Shown here: positions 55,339-64,000 of the stretch, piece by piece | How the letters are laid out: the number at the start of each line of letters is the position of its first letter | Numbering within the stretch: position 1 is the stretch's first letter | NCBI GenBank assembly: GCA_024638265.1 | Contig: JAHEKQ010000009.1 | Coordinates: forward strand, 1-64,000 | Length of the DNA stretch: 64,000 nucleotides | Reading direction: 5' to 3' | Origin: Flammeovirgaceae bacterium | GTDB lineage: Bacteria > Bacteroidota > Bacteroidia > Cytophagales > Cyclobacteriaceae | Made by a program: the position numbers and the translations under genes | Notes under the pieces: model-generated | Databases searched by the model: none | What the model was told of the DNA's origin: nothing | The model's input: the letters and a program-made list of their open reading frames with translations, nothing else

Positions 55339-55863
55339 ATGGATGAACTGAAAAAATGGGCGGAAAAAAATAAAGCGGAACTGGATTCCTACTACCGGAC
55401 CAACCATGACTCCCTCTGGGAGGAAATTGACAAGTCAATGCAAAAAGGCCAGGGTGCCTGGTACTCGGGCTCATGGATGAAATGGGCAGCGGCAATAATC
55501 ATCCTCGTGGTGGCCGGAGGAATATTTATGGGCAGCATCAGTGGTGAAGCGGAGTTGAGGACCATGAGTGAATTGAGCCCTGAACTGGCAGATACAGAGA
55601 TATATTACTCCACGCAGCTCGGGGAAAAACTGCAGATCATCCAATCAAGTGGAGTAGAACTGGATCAACAGGTTTATGACGACCTCGAACAACTGGACCT
55701 GGCCTATCGTGAACTCATGAATGACCTTCAGGACAATGCTGATAATGAGGAAGTGGTGCGGGCCATGATTGAGAATTACCGGTTGAGACTTCAAATGCTT
55801 GAACAGATCCTGAATGAAATACAAGGTGTTGAAAAAAATGAAAATGACGAGATCACTATTTAG
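55339..55863 (+). CDS. Probable anti-sigma factor, single-pass membrane protein
   Basis: 174 residues from ATG 55339, one base after the sigma stop. A cytoplasmic N-terminal part (about 1-45, MDELKKWAEKNKAELDSYY, LWEEIDKSM) is followed by one membrane segment at ~46-66 (WAAAIIILVVAGGIFMG) and an acidic, helical outer part (EQLDLAYRELMNDLQDN). This is the layout of an anti-sigma factor, although no zinc (ZAS) motif is visible. It overlaps the DUF4097 gene start by ~26 bp. Confidence 0.7.
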   Translation: MDELKKWAEKNKAELDSYYRTNHDSLWEEIDKSMQKGQGAWYSGSWMKWAAAIIILVVAGGIFMGSISGEAELRTMSELSPELADTEIYYSTQLGEKLQIIQSSGVELDQQVYDDLEQLDLAYRELMNDLQDNADNEEVVRAMIENYRLRLQMLEQILNEIQGVEKNENDEITI

Positions 55864-56980
55864 CATTATACTGGTCTTATTGCCATTGGCTCTTTGGGCT
55901 AAACCGCCAGATAGCCAGGTCAGCAAAACCATTGAAAGATCCTATTCCATAGGTCAGCAGGGTAGCCTGGAAGTAATCAATAAATACGGCCAGGTGGTAA
56001 TCACCTCCTGGGATGAGGATACAGTTTCTTTCAAAGTGGATATTACGGCTTTCGGCAAAAGCCGAAGCGATGCCAGGAAAATACTCGACAGGGCGGAGGT
56101 GGATTTCGACCGTACGAGTAACTTCATTTCGGCTGAGACGGTGTTTGACAGGAATTCCAGCTTTTTCGTGGAGATCTGGAAGTCATTTACGGACGAGGCA
56201 AGTGCTTTACTCAGCAAGAGCAAAATCGAGATCAATTATGAGATAAAAATACCCCGTGGAATGACGGTAAACCTTGAGAATCGATACGGTGATGTATTCC
56301 TGGGTGAGATGGATGGCCGTGTCAACCTGGAAATGATGCACGGCAATCTCCGCGCGAACAATCTCAACGCCAATTCGAATGTGGAAATGGCGTTTGGGGA
56401 TATCAGGATCAAGAGTATCCAAAGCGGAAGACTGGTCTTGAAGGGAATGGATGGAGACATCATCAAAGCGGGAAATATTAACCTGAGCAGTAGTTCCTGC
56501 GACCTGGTAATAAGACAGTCCGACCGGTTGAGAATAGATTCGAGAAGTGACAAGAGATTGAAGTTTGATACAGTAAGGTCTCTTTCCGGTAAGGGCTTGT
56601 TCTCAAATATAGTAGTGGGTGAATTGAAGGGATCTATGGAGCTTGATTTGAGTTATGGCGAAGTTACCGCAAGAACCGTAGCCTTTAACTTTTCCAATAT
56701 TGACCTGATCGCCCGTTCCGCGGATATTGACCTCACCCTCTCCTCACGGTCCTTTATGGAAGTGGATATAGAAGCACGCGAGGAAGACCTATATCTCCCC
56801 GTTGTGTTTGAAGGATTGTCAAAATCTTACCTGGAATCCAGGAAACTGGTTTCTATCCGGGGGAAGATCGGCAAGGCTAACAACTACCCGGCGATCCTGA
56901 CAATCCAGTCTTCAGGTGGAGATGTTTCAATTACTCAACTTAATGAAAATGATACCACGGCAAATGTACCCGAAAACTAA
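55838..56980 (+). CDS. Exported DUF4097-type (adhesin-like) beta-helix protein
   Basis: 380 residues from ATG 55838, which lies inside the end of the anti-sigma gene; upstream ATG 55814 is less likely since the signal peptide begins at MKMTRSLFSIILVLLPLALWA. The mature protein repeats short strands with Gly and Asp turns (NLENRYGDVFLGEMDGRVNLEMMHG, NVEMAFGDIRIKSIQSGR). This is the DUF4097 fold often found near ECF sigma factors. It probably sits in the periplasm or outer membrane; the role is unknown. Confidence 0.82.
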   Translation: MKMTRSLFSIILVLLPLALWAKPPDSQVSKTIERSYSIGQQGSLEVINKYGQVVITSWDEDTVSFKVDITAFGKSRSDARKILDRAEVDFDRTSNFISAETVFDRNSSFFVEIWKSFTDEASALLSKSKIEINYEIKIPRGMTVNLENRYGDVFLGEMDGRVNLEMMHGNLRANNLNANSNVEMAFGDIRIKSIQSGRLVLKGMDGDIIKAGNINLSSSSCDLVIRQSDRLRIDSRSDKRLKFDTVRSLSGKGLFSNIVVGELKGSMELDLSYGEVTARTVAFNFSNIDLIARSADIDLTLSSRSFMEVDIEAREEDLYLPVVFEGLSKSYLESRKLVSIRGKIGKANNYPAILTIQSSGGDVSITQLNENDTTANVPEN

Positions 56981-56984
56981 TATC

Positions 56985-57497
56985 ATGAAGCGTTTAATAC
57001 TCTTACTGTTTTGCCTGGGAATTACCGGGCTGGGATATTCCCAGCACTACCTGAAATCGGCAGGTTTCAGGCTGGGTCATACCCCCGGGATTACCTATCA
57101 GAAATTCGTGGAGAGAACACAGGCCGTTGAATTAATGGTCAGTGGCCGACATGGAGGGGTTCAGTTTAATACACTGTACAAATGGCACACACCGGCCCGG
57201 TTTGATTTCGATGACAAGTTTGTGCTCTACTATGGAGTAGGTGGGCATTTTGGCTTTGAAAGATTTTTCAATTTTAACCTGGAATTTAACCAGCCATATC
57301 CTGAATACAACCTTAGGCGGCAAAGCTTTTTCACGATGGGAGTGGATGTGATATTCGGGATTGAATACAGGATGCTGGTTGCACCTCTTACCATTGGTTT
57401 CGATATCAAACCATATATCAATTACATAGGATTTCAATCCCTCGATGGGAGATTCTGGGATTCCGCTATTACCATAAAATATGTTTTTAACGACTAA
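56985..57497 (+). CDS. Small outer-membrane beta-barrel-type protein
   Basis: 170 residues from ATG 56985; an in-frame ATG at 56916 would overlap the preceding gene and lose the signal peptide. Signal peptide LILLLFCLGITGLGYSQ. The mature part has amphipathic strands with aromatic residues (QFNTLYKW, FVLYYGVGGHFGFERFFNFNLEFN) and ends with SAITIKYVFND, as expected for an outer-membrane barrel C-terminal strand. It belongs to the sigma operon. Confidence 0.72.
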   Translation: MKRLILLLFCLGITGLGYSQHYLKSAGFRLGHTPGITYQKFVERTQAVELMVSGRHGGVQFNTLYKWHTPARFDFDDKFVLYYGVGGHFGFERFFNFNLEFNQPYPEYNLRRQSFFTMGVDVIFGIEYRMLVAPLTIGFDIKPYINYIGFQSLDGRFWDSAITIKYVFND

Positions 57498-57498
57498 A

Positions 57499-58140
57499 AT
57501 GATGAAAGCAATTATCAGCACAGTGTTTCTGGCTCTAATTTTCGTGCTGCCCGTGATGGGACAGGAAGATGATAGACGAGATGAGATTAAGACCATTTTC
57601 AATCAGGAAGCAAAAGCTTCCGGATTTGGCGCATTTGACATGAGCCTCACCGCATTAAATGACAGGTTCGCCTTGATCATGGGAGGACATGGTGGATTAA
57701 TCTTTAACAAGAAGCTAATCCTGGGATTTGGTGGATATGGAATTACTACCCCGGTGCGTTTTGAAGGTACTGACCCTAATGAAACCCTTCAGTTATCAGG
57801 AGGCTATGGGGGAATTATGGCCGGTTACATATTGAATCCCGTTGAAGTATTCCATGTCAGCATCCCCATTTTTGTCGGTATTGGAGGAATGAATGTGGAT
57901 GAAGCCGATTTTACATTCGATCCCGATAATCCTTTCCTCGACCATACCGTGGAAAACTCAATGTTCGTGGTTCTCGAGCCTGGAATTCAACTTGAAGTGA
58001 ACATTACTAGATGGTTTAGAATGGGAATGGGTCTTAGCTATAGGTTTACAGAAGGGGTGGATCTGCCGAGAAATGAAATTACCGATGAAAATACATCCGG
58101 CTTGGCCGGAAATCTATCGTTCAAGTTCGGGGGCTTTTAG
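57499..58140 (+). CDS. Outer-membrane beta-barrel-type protein
   Basis: 213 residues from ATG 57499; two bases after the previous stop. Signal peptide FLALIFVLPVMGQ. Repeated Gly-rich strands (RFALIMGGHGGLIFN, LILGFGGYGITTPV, GGYGGIMAGYIL) and the C-terminal NLSFKFGGF ending in Phe indicate an outer-membrane barrel. It is the last gene of the sigma operon. Confidence 0.75.
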   Translation: MMKAIISTVFLALIFVLPVMGQEDDRRDEIKTIFNQEAKASGFGAFDMSLTALNDRFALIMGGHGGLIFNKKLILGFGGYGITTPVRFEGTDPNETLQLSGGYGGIMAGYILNPVEVFHVSIPIFVGIGGMNVDEADFTFDPDNPFLDHTVENSMFVVLEPGIQLEVNITRWFRMGMGLSYRFTEGVDLPRNEITDENTSGLAGNLSFKFGGF

Positions 58141-58186
58141 CCGGACAAAGAAGAGACGGGACAGTTCATTTTCTTCTTTGATCTGT

Positions 58187-58194
58187 TAAATTTG
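58187..58194 (+). promoter_or_regulatory. Candidate -7 promoter element of the second DinB gene
   Basis: TAAATTTG matches TAnnTTTG exactly and ends 4 bp before the ATG at 58199, which would make the mRNA leaderless or nearly so. No -33 box at the right distance. Confidence 0.4.
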
Positions 58195-58198
58195 TTCT

Positions 58199-58663
58199 AT
58201 GAGTTTAAAACGACAATTCATTGACTCTTTTCGCTATAACCATTGGGCAAATGAAAGGGTCCTTGTTGCATTGGAACAGAACGGAATCGAAGACGAGAAG
58301 ACCCTGTCTTTATTCAGTCATCTTGTTTCAGCACAGATCATATGGTTACTGCGAATAGAAGGACTTCCCACCTCACCATTTCCGATTTGGGAAAGCTATA
58401 AGCTAACGGAACTTGAATCAATGACAGAGGAAAGTGGACGGAACTGGTTGAATTACCTGAACGGTCACCAAATGGAAACTTTTGAAGAGATGATCTCCTA
58501 TAAAAATACTGAGGGGAAGAAGTACGAGACTACCATCCGCCAGATAATAAACCAGGTTCTTTTGCATGGATCATACCATCGCGGACAAATTGCTTTGCGA
58601 TTTAGAGAGTTGGGCTTCGAGCCTCCCGAAACCGACTATATATTTTATAAACGTACACATTAG
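58199..58663 (+). CDS. DinB family protein
   Basis: 154 residues. The four-helix DinB pattern is clear, with SFRYNHWANERVL at the start, the first metal His in FSHLVSAQIIW, and the later pair in LLHGSYHRGQIALR. This is the YfiT/DinB-type metal site used by thiol transferases. It differs strongly from the DinB at 42791. It stands between the sigma operon and the MarR gene. Confidence 0.92.
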   Translation: MSLKRQFIDSFRYNHWANERVLVALEQNGIEDEKTLSLFSHLVSAQIIWLLRIEGLPTSPFPIWESYKLTELESMTEESGRNWLNYLNGHQMETFEEMISYKNTEGKKYETTIRQIINQVLLHGSYHRGQIALRFRELGFEPPETDYIFYKRTH

Positions 58664-58712
58664 ATCAGAAAAATTTTTGGGCCAATTCGGTCCATATTTT
58701 TTGGATAAATGC

Positions 58713-58743
58713 TATGCATGCATAATAAATTTAGTTATATTTG
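58713..58743 (+). promoter_or_regulatory. Palindrome and -7 element upstream of the MarR gene, probable autoregulatory site
   Basis: TATGCATGCATA (58713-58724) is a perfect 12-bp palindrome. It sits 11 bp before TATATTTG (58736-58743), an exact TAnnTTTG element, so it covers the usual -33 region of the promoter. MarR proteins bind such palindromes near their own start; this use is inference. Confidence 0.5.
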
Positions 58744-58763
58744 ATTTGTGAACAAGGTTTTTA

Positions 58764-59195
58764 ATGAAAAGAGAAGAAACGGTAGATTTTAATATTAAGG
58801 CGACGTGGCATGCCATTTCAAGGATGTATAACCAGGTGGGTCAACCTCGGGGAGTGACGACCTCTACGGGATTTGTACTCCTGATGATCAACCCTGAATT
58901 CGGGACCCGCGCCACTAAAATTGCTCCCCTGATGGGGATGGAATCTACGAGCCTTTCGCGAATACTGAAATCCATGGAGGAGCAAGGATTCATTTATCGT
59001 CAGCAGGATCCCGATGATGGCAGGGCTGTCAGGATATTCTTGACGGAGAAAGGACAGGAGGACCAGGAAGAGGCAAAGCGAACGGTGCTTGAATTTAATG
59101 ATGAGATCAAGAGGGAGGTCGGTCAAACCGAACTCAATACTTTTTTCCAAGTGATACAGAGAATCAATCAGATAATAGAACAGAGAAATACATGA
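58764..59195 (+). CDS. MarR family transcriptional regulator
   Basis: 143 residues with a winged helix-turn-helix: MGMESTSLSRILKSMEEQGFIYRQ as the recognition helix region and DPDDGRAVRIFLTEKG as the wing. Helices at both ends (TWHAISRMYNQV and ELNTFFQVIQRINQI) would make the dimer. The ATG 58764 lies 20 bp after the -7 box. The next gene starts inside its stop (ATGA 59192-59195), so it leads the fatty-acid oxidation operon and likely controls it, perhaps with acyl-CoA as signal. Confidence 0.92.
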   Translation: MKREETVDFNIKATWHAISRMYNQVGQPRGVTTSTGFVLLMINPEFGTRATKIAPLMGMESTSLSRILKSMEEQGFIYRQQDPDDGRAVRIFLTEKGQEDQEEAKRTVLEFNDEIKREVGQTELNTFFQVIQRINQIIEQRNT

Positions 59196-61597
59196 AAAAC
59201 AGGTCAATCAGGAAGGTAGTTATCTTGGGCTCGGGGGTTATGGGTTCGAGAATTGCCTGTCATTTTGCCAATATTGGAACAGAGGTACTTCTTTTGGATA
59301 TAGTGCCCGGCGAGCTTTCAGACAAAGAAAAATCTGCGGGGTTAACCCTCGAAGATGGAGCAGTAAGAAACAGGATTGTGAATCACCACCTGGCAGAGGC
59401 GATTAAATCCAATCCATCTCCACTATATCACAAGGATTTTGCCGACAGGATAACAACGGGCAATTTCGAGGACAACATGAAGGATATTGCCGGGTATGAT
59501 TGGGTGCTTGAGGCGGTAATAGAGAACCTGAAAATAAAGATCCAGGTATTCGACCAGGTTGAGAAATACAGAAATGAAGGGACCCTGATCACGACGAATA
59601 CCTCAGGAATTCCGATCAACTTGATGCTGGAAGGTCGTTCTGACGATTTCAGGAAACACTTTTGCGGCACCCACTTTTTCAACCCACCCAGGTACTTGAA
59701 ATTGCTGGAGATTATTCCTAGCCCTGAGACCGACCCTGAAATTATAGATTTCCTGATGCATTATGGGGACCTGTACCTGGGCAAAACGACTGTTTTGTGT
59801 AAGGATACACCTGCGTTTATCGCCAACCGGATCGGTATTTATGCCATCATGAAGGTTGTGGACAGTATGCAGAAGTTTGATATGGATGTGGATGAGGTCG
59901 ACAAACTAACTGGCCCCGTAATCGGACGTCCTAAGTCCGCTACTTTCAGGACTAGTGATGTTGTCGGCTTGGATACCCTAATTAAGGTCGCCGATGGTTT
60001 ATACCAGGGTCTCCCCAATGATGAGGCCAAGGATATATTCCAATTACCCCCTGTTATCCGTGAAATGGAGAAGAAAAAGTGGTTAGGGGATAAAACCGGA
60101 CAGGGCTTCTATAAAAAGATTAAAGGTAAGGATGGCAAATCAGAGATATTGACTCTCGACCTGAAATCACTTGAATACGCCCCTAAGTCGCGGCCAAAAT
60201 TTGCTACGCTTGAGCAAACCAAGCCTATAGACGATTTGCGTGAACGGTTCAAGGTATTGCTGGCGGGTAAGGATAAAGCCGGAGAATTTTACAGGGACAG
60301 TTTCTATGCATTGTTTCAGTATGTCACCAAACGGATTCCCGAAGTGGCGGATGAATTATTCAAAATAGACGATGCAGTATGTGCCGGATTTGGATGGGAA
60401 ATGGGCCCTTTCCAAACCTGGGATGCCGTTGGATTGAAGAAATCATTGCCAAAAATGGAGGAAGCGGGCTACCCCCCCGCAAAGTGGGTTTATGAGATGG
60501 TGGAGGCAGGCCATGAATCTTTCTACCGAGTTGAGAACAATGTACGACAGTTTTATGATGCGGCATCCGGTTCTTACAAAGTTGTACCCGGAATGTCTGA
60601 TTATGTGATTCTGGATAACCTGAGAGCGAATAATGTGGTGTGGTCCAATGCGGGAGCGACCGTATTTGACCTCGGTGATGGGGTGCTTAACGTGGAATTC
60701 CATACCAAGATGAACACGATGGGCAGTGAGGTGGTGGATGGCGTCAACCAGGCCATCACGCTGGCTGAAAAGGATTACCGCGGATTGGTCATCGGAAACC
60801 AGGGTGCCCAATTCTCTGCAGGGGCAAATCTTGCCCTGGTATTGATGTACGCGATCGAGCAGGAATACGACGAGATCGATTTCATGATCAGGTTTTTCCA
60901 GAATACGATAATGAGAGTGAGGTATTCAGATGTCCCGGTTGTCGTAGCTCCCCATGGCCTTACACTAGGTGGTGGCTGTGAAATGACCCTTCACGGGGAC
61001 AGGGTCCAGGCAGCAGCTGAAACCTATATAGGTCTGGTAGAATTCGGGGTTGGCCTCGTTCCTGCCGGTGGAGGTACAAAGGAACTGACCAAACGGGTAT
61101 CAGAGTCGATTGAGGAAGGAGACATAGAATATAACAGTCTCCAGAACGCTTTCATGAATATAGCAACAGCCAAAGTGGCGACTTCCGCATTTGAAGCAAA
61201 GGATATGCACATAATCCGCGAAAAAGATGGCATTTCAACTAACCGCGACCGTCAGATCGCAGATGCCAAGAGGTCTGTGTTGGAGATGGCGGATGCCGGG
61301 TATACACAACCCGTTAAAGCCAGGGATATCAAAGTGCAGGGCAGGACGGGAATGGCCCTGTTTATGGCCGGTATTAATGGTATGAGAATGGGAAATTATA
61401 TTTCCGATCACGATGTGAAGATTGCCACCAAGATCGCCAACATCATGTGTGGTGGAGATCTTACCCATCCACAATTAGTAACCGAGCAATACCTGTTAGA
61501 CCTGGAAAGGGAGGCTTTCCTCTCCTTGACAGGCGAGAAAAAGACCCTGGAGAGAATACAAGCGATTCTACAAAGGGGTAAACCATTGAGAAACTAA
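59192..61597 (+). CDS. 3-Hydroxyacyl-CoA dehydrogenase/enoyl-CoA hydratase fusion (FadN-type)
   Basis: 801 residues. The N-terminal part is the dehydrogenase: Rossmann VILGSGVMGSRIACHFANIG, the catalytic HFFNPPRYLKLLEIIP, and the 3HCDH C-terminal domain with WLGDKTGQGFYKK. The C-terminal ~300 residues are the crotonase: FDLGDGVLNVEFHTKMN, IGNQGAQFSAGANL and GGGCEMTLHGDRVQAAAET. The order dehydrogenase-hydratase is as in FadN rather than FadB. It performs two middle steps of beta-oxidation. It overlaps the MarR gene by 4 bp. Confidence 0.95.
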   Translation: MKNRSIRKVVILGSGVMGSRIACHFANIGTEVLLLDIVPGELSDKEKSAGLTLEDGAVRNRIVNHHLAEAIKSNPSPLYHKDFADRITTGNFEDNMKDIAGYDWVLEAVIENLKIKIQVFDQVEKYRNEGTLITTNTSGIPINLMLEGRSDDFRKHFCGTHFFNPPRYLKLLEIIPSPETDPEIIDFLMHYGDLYLGKTTVLCKDTPAFIANRIGIYAIMKVVDSMQKFDMDVDEVDKLTGPVIGRPKSATFRTSDVVGLDTLIKVADGLYQGLPNDEAKDIFQLPPVIREMEKKKWLGDKTGQGFYKKIKGKDGKSEILTLDLKSLEYAPKSRPKFATLEQTKPIDDLRERFKVLLAGKDKAGEFYRDSFYALFQYVTKRIPEVADELFKIDDAVCAGFGWEMGPFQTWDAVGLKKSLPKMEEAGYPPAKWVYEMVEAGHESFYRVENNVRQFYDAASGSYKVVPGMSDYVILDNLRANNVVWSNAGATVFDLGDGVLNVEFHTKMNTMGSEVVDGVNQAITLAEKDYRGLVIGNQGAQFSAGANLALVLMYAIEQEYDEIDFMIRFFQNTIMRVRYSDVPVVVAPHGLTLGGGCEMTLHGDRVQAAAETYIGLVEFGVGLVPAGGGTKELTKRVSESIEEGDIEYNSLQNAFMNIATAKVATSAFEAKDMHIIREKDGISTNRDRQIADAKRSVLEMADAGYTQPVKARDIKVQGRTGMALFMAGINGMRMGNYISDHDVKIATKIANIMCGGDLTHPQLVTEQYLLDLEREAFLSLTGEKKTLERIQAILQRGKPLRN

Positions 61598-61614
61598 AAT
61601 TAAAATTTACGAGC

Positions 61615-62787
61615 ATGGATGCTTACATAGTTAAAGGATATCGTACTGCAGTTGGTAAGGCTACCAAAGGAATGTTCAGGTTCTACCGGCCGGATGACCT
61701 GGCTGCTGATGTGATCAAACACCTTGTTAGTGAGGTCGAAGGGGTCGAAAATTCAAATGTCGATGACCTGATTGTGGGGAATGCAGTGCAAGAGGCAGAA
61801 CAGGGTATGCAGATGGGGAGAATGATCAGTCTCCTCGCCCTTGGTGAAGATACCCCGGGAATGGTAATCAACCGTTATTGCGGATCCGGTTTGGAGGCCA
61901 TCGCCATCGCCTCGGCAAAAATTAAGAGCGGGATGGCCGATATTATTGTTGCAGGTGGTACCGAATCCATGAGCCTTGTACCCATTATGGGTTTTAAGAC
62001 TGCCTTGAACTACAAACTGGCCACCGAACATCCCACTTATTACACCAGTATGGGACTAACTGCTGAACAAGTATCCCAGCAATTCGATATTTCCCGGGAA
62101 GATCAGGATGCCTATGCACTTCGATCACATCAAAGAGCGGCCGACGCAATTGACGGTGGATTGTTCAAAGATGAAATTGTCCCTATTACCGTAGAGGAAG
62201 TATTCGTCGATGAGGACATGAAGAAGCAAACAAGGGAATATGTAGCGGATACCGATGAAGGAGTACGACGCGATACTACACCCGAGGCATTGGCAAGGCT
62301 AAAACCTGTTTTTGCCGCCGGGGGAACCGTGACCGCAGGTAATTCTTCTCAAACCTCCGACGGAGCTTCTTTCGTAATGGTCATGTCTGAAAAGAAAATG
62401 AAGGAGCTAAAACTTGAACCGATTGCACGCCTGGTAAGTTATGCGGCAGCTGGTGTGGAGCCCAGGATCATGGGCATCGGACCGGTCAATGCCGTGCCCA
62501 AGGCACTCGACATGGCGGGATTGAAGCTGAAAGACATCGAACAGGTTGAATTAAATGAGGCTTTCGCTGCCCAAACCCTGGCCGTGATCAGGGAGTTGGG
62601 CCTGGACGAAGAGAACACCAATGTTAATGGAGGGGCCATAGCACTCGGCCACCCACTGGGTTGTTCGGGCGCAAAGCTATCCGTTCAGCTCTGGCACGAA
62701 ATGAAGCGCAGGAAGCAGAAGTATGGAATGGTGACGGCCTGCGTTGGAGGTGGCCAGGGGGTAGCGGGGATATATGAAGTGTACTAG
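61615..62787 (+). CDS. Acetyl-CoA C-acyltransferase (beta-oxidation thiolase)
   Basis: 390 residues. The catalytic residues of thiolase are present: Cys89 ([10 protein letters not shown]), His346 ([10 protein letters not shown]) and Cys376 ([14 protein letters not shown]). The start is ATG 61615, 17 bp after the previous stop. It cleaves 3-ketoacyl-CoA to acetyl-CoA and a shortened acyl-CoA, the last step of the cycle whose middle steps are carried by the upstream fusion gene. Confidence 0.96.
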   Translation: MDAYIVKGYRTAVGKATKGMFRFYRPDDLAADVIKHLVSEVEGVENSNVDDLIVGNAVQEAEQGMQMGRMISLLALGEDTPGMVINRYCGSGLEAIAIASAKIKSGMADIIVAGGTESMSLVPIMGFKTALNYKLATEHPTYYTSMGLTAEQVSQQFDISREDQDAYALRSHQRAADAIDGGLFKDEIVPITVEEVFVDEDMKKQTREYVADTDEGVRRDTTPEALARLKPVFAAGGTVTAGNSSQTSDGASFVMVMSEKKMKELKLEPIARLVSYAAAGVEPRIMGIGPVNAVPKALDMAGLKLKDIEQVELNEAFAAQTLAVIRELGLDEENTNVNGGAIALGHPLGCSGAKLSVQLWHEMKRRKQKYGMVTACVGGGQGVAGIYEVY

Positions 62788-62836
62788 TGAAAAGTGGAGA
62801 GTAGAAAGTGAAAAATAGAAAATAATTGATATAAAA

Positions 62837-64000
62837 ATGAGTCAGCAAAATGATGAAACAGTTGATCGAAAAATTCCCAAAGGTGGAGAATTTTTGATTA
62901 GAGAAACAGCAGCACAAGATATCTTCATTCCCGAAGAATGGACCGAGGAGCAGAAGATGATTGAACAGACTTGTAAGGACTTCCTGGACCAGGAAGTATA
63001 CCCCAAGCTGGATGAAATCGATTCCATGGAACATCCTGAACTCATGCCTTCCATTTTGGATAAGGCGGGGCAACTGGGACTGCTCGGTACATCAGTGCCG
63101 GAACAGTACGGGGGATTCGGCATGAATTTCAATACCACCATGCTGGTGGCGGAAGTAACAGGGGCCGGACACAGTTTTGCCGTGGCCCTCAATGCCCATA
63201 CGGGTATTGGAACTCTCCCTATTCTCTATTATGGGAACGATGAACAGAAGGACAAGTACCTGCCTAAGCTGGCTACCGGGGAATGGAAGGCCTGCTATTG
63301 CCTGACTGAGCCAGATTCAGGGTCGGATGCCAACAGCGGTAAGACCAAGGCGGTACTCTCCGACGACGGAAAGCACTACATTCTCAACGGGCAGAAGATG
63401 TGGATCACGAATGGCGGATTTGCCGATTTATTGATCGTTTTCGCAAAAATTGATGATGATAAAAACCTTAGCGCCTTCATCGTGGAGAAAGAATATGGTG
63501 GGATCACCATGAATGAGGAAGAAAAGAAGATGGGGATCAAGGGATCATCCACAAGGCAGGTATTTTTTAACGATACACCGGTTCCCGTAGAAAATCTCTT
63601 GTCAGAACGAGGAAACGGATTTAAGATCGCCGTTAATATTCTGAATGTCGGACGAATTAAGTTAGGAGCCTCTGCCATAGGAGCAAGCAAAGAAGTTATA
63701 TCAGCCGCTACAAACTATGCAAATGAAAGAAAGCAGTTTGGCGTAAAGATCAGCAGTTTTGGAGCGATTAAGCAAAAGATTGCCGATATGGCTATCAAGA
63801 CTTTCGCCTCGGAGGCAGCGTGTTATCGCGCAGGTCAGAATATCGACGATGCTTATGATGCCCTGGTGGAGAAGGGAACCTCTCCTGCAGAAGCGCGGTT
63901 GAAATCGCTTGAAGAATTCGCTATTGAGTGTGCCATCATGAAAGTCCATGGCTCCGAGGTCCTCGACTTCTGTGTGGACGAAGGCGTGCAGATATACGGT
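62837..64000 (+). CDS. Acyl-CoA dehydrogenase (first ~388 residues; cut by window edge)
   Basis: The reading frame is open to the window end; full-length family members are ~590-600 residues. Acyl-CoA dehydrogenase N-terminal domain: PEEWTEEQKMIEQTCKDFLD and SVPEQYGGFG; the flavin signature is CLTEPDSGSDANS, followed by MWITNGGFADLLIVFAK, and the C-terminal all-helical domain begins with RIKLGASAIGASKEV. It catalyses the first step of beta-oxidation and passes electrons to an electron-transfer flavoprotein encoded elsewhere. A short AAAAGTGGAGAGT repeat lies just upstream (62790-62802). The gene is the fourth of the MarR-led operon. Confidence 0.95.
   Translation, partial: MSQQNDETVDRKIPKGGEFLIRETAAQDIFIPEEWTEEQKMIEQTCKDFLDQEVYPKLDEIDSMEHPELMPSILDKAGQLGLLGTSVPEQYGGFGMNFNTTMLVAEVTGAGHSFAVALNAHTGIGTLPILYYGNDEQKDKYLPKLATGEWKACYCLTEPDSGSDANSGKTKAVLSDDGKHYILNGQKMWITNGGFADLLIVFAKIDDDKNLSAFIVEKEYGGITMNEEEKKMGIKGSSTRQVFFNDTPVPVENLLSERGNGFKIAVNILNVGRIKLGASAIGASKEVISAATNYANERKQFGVKISSFGAIKQKIADMAIKTFASEAACYRAGQNIDDAYDALVEKGTSPAEARLKSLEEFAIECAIMKVHGSEVLDFCVDEGVQIYG

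Noticed and set aside
62624-63073. Minus-strand ORF spanning the end of the thiolase gene and start of the acyl-CoA dehydrogenase gene
   Set aside because: Crosses two clear genes; its Phe/Leu-rich text comes from reading the purine-rich spacer backwards.

Overview
The window reads as one continuous chromosomal segment of a member of the Bacteroidota, most probably a Cytophagales-type bacterium (inference). The evidence is a TonB-dependent receptor with a carboxypeptidase-like regulatory domain, DUF4249 and DUF4476 proteins, many lipoproteins with Bacteroidota-style N-termini (Cys followed by acidic residues, or a GGPKD motif), weak Shine-Dalgarno signals, and TAnnTTTG (-7) and TTTG (-33) promoter elements. 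I saw no rRNA, tRNA, insertion sequence, prophage or CRISPR array. The first gene (a methyltransferase) and the last (an acyl-CoA dehydrogenase) are cut by the window edges.

Layout. 1-7.3 kb: methyltransferase end, Ig-like lipoprotein, secreted TPR protein, beta-helix lipoprotein, release factor 1, a small lipoprotein and ribosomal protein L28. 7.6-11.1 kb: hydrolase, class V aminotransferase with a YjbQ protein, and an SDR oxidoreductase. 11.2-16.2 kb: an outer-membrane operon of TonB receptor, TIG/kelch lipoprotein and DUF4249 lipoprotein. 16.2-20.2 kb: SPOUT methyltransferase, a secreted protein with an internal duplication, and MutS. 20.25-20.74 kb: an AT-rich gap between convergent genes with three perfect DnaA boxes. 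20.7-27 kb: ClC channel, a nitronate monooxygenase-like enzyme with an esterase, and a small acidic membrane protein, SulP transporter and beta-carbonic anhydrase (a likely bicarbonate/CO2 unit). 27-31.6 kb: the rimP-nusA-infB operon on the minus strand, with a consensus promoter and a terminator-like hairpin in its leader. 31.6-39.6 kb: M28 peptidase/glutaminyl cyclase, DUF4476 protein, unknown lipoprotein, AsmA-like protein and KatG. 39.6-39.9 kb: a gap with a terminator, short repeats and an AT-only inverted repeat.

39.9-45.5 kb is a minus-strand run (mazG, YfcC-type transporter, DinB, LOG, lytic transglycosylase, double-VOC lipoprotein). 45.6-49.5 kb holds a small Cys-rich membrane protein and a minus-strand run (ScdA/hemerythrin-like protein, ruvX, def, aminotransferase, omega-amidase-like enzyme); the last two look like a transamination/metabolite-repair pair. 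49.5-54.7 kb: amidohydrolase lipoprotein, S41 protease, an unknown exported protein, a VOC protein and a Rieske ferredoxin. 54.8-58.1 kb: an ECF sigma factor operon with a probable anti-sigma factor, a DUF4097-type protein and two small outer-membrane-type proteins. 58.2-64 kb: a DinB protein, then a MarR regulator leading a fatty-acid beta-oxidation operon (dehydrogenase/hydratase fusion, thiolase, acyl-CoA dehydrogenase).

The main candidates for something new are the TonB receptor/TIG-kelch/DUF4249 operon, the DnaA-box region, the hairpin in the rimP leader, the ScdA-like protein that has lost its Cys-Cys pair, the ECF sigma envelope operon, the double-VOC lipoprotein next to a lytic transglycosylase, and the 18-bp inverted repeat after katG. 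All functions are inferred from sequence motifs read by eye; no database search was run.
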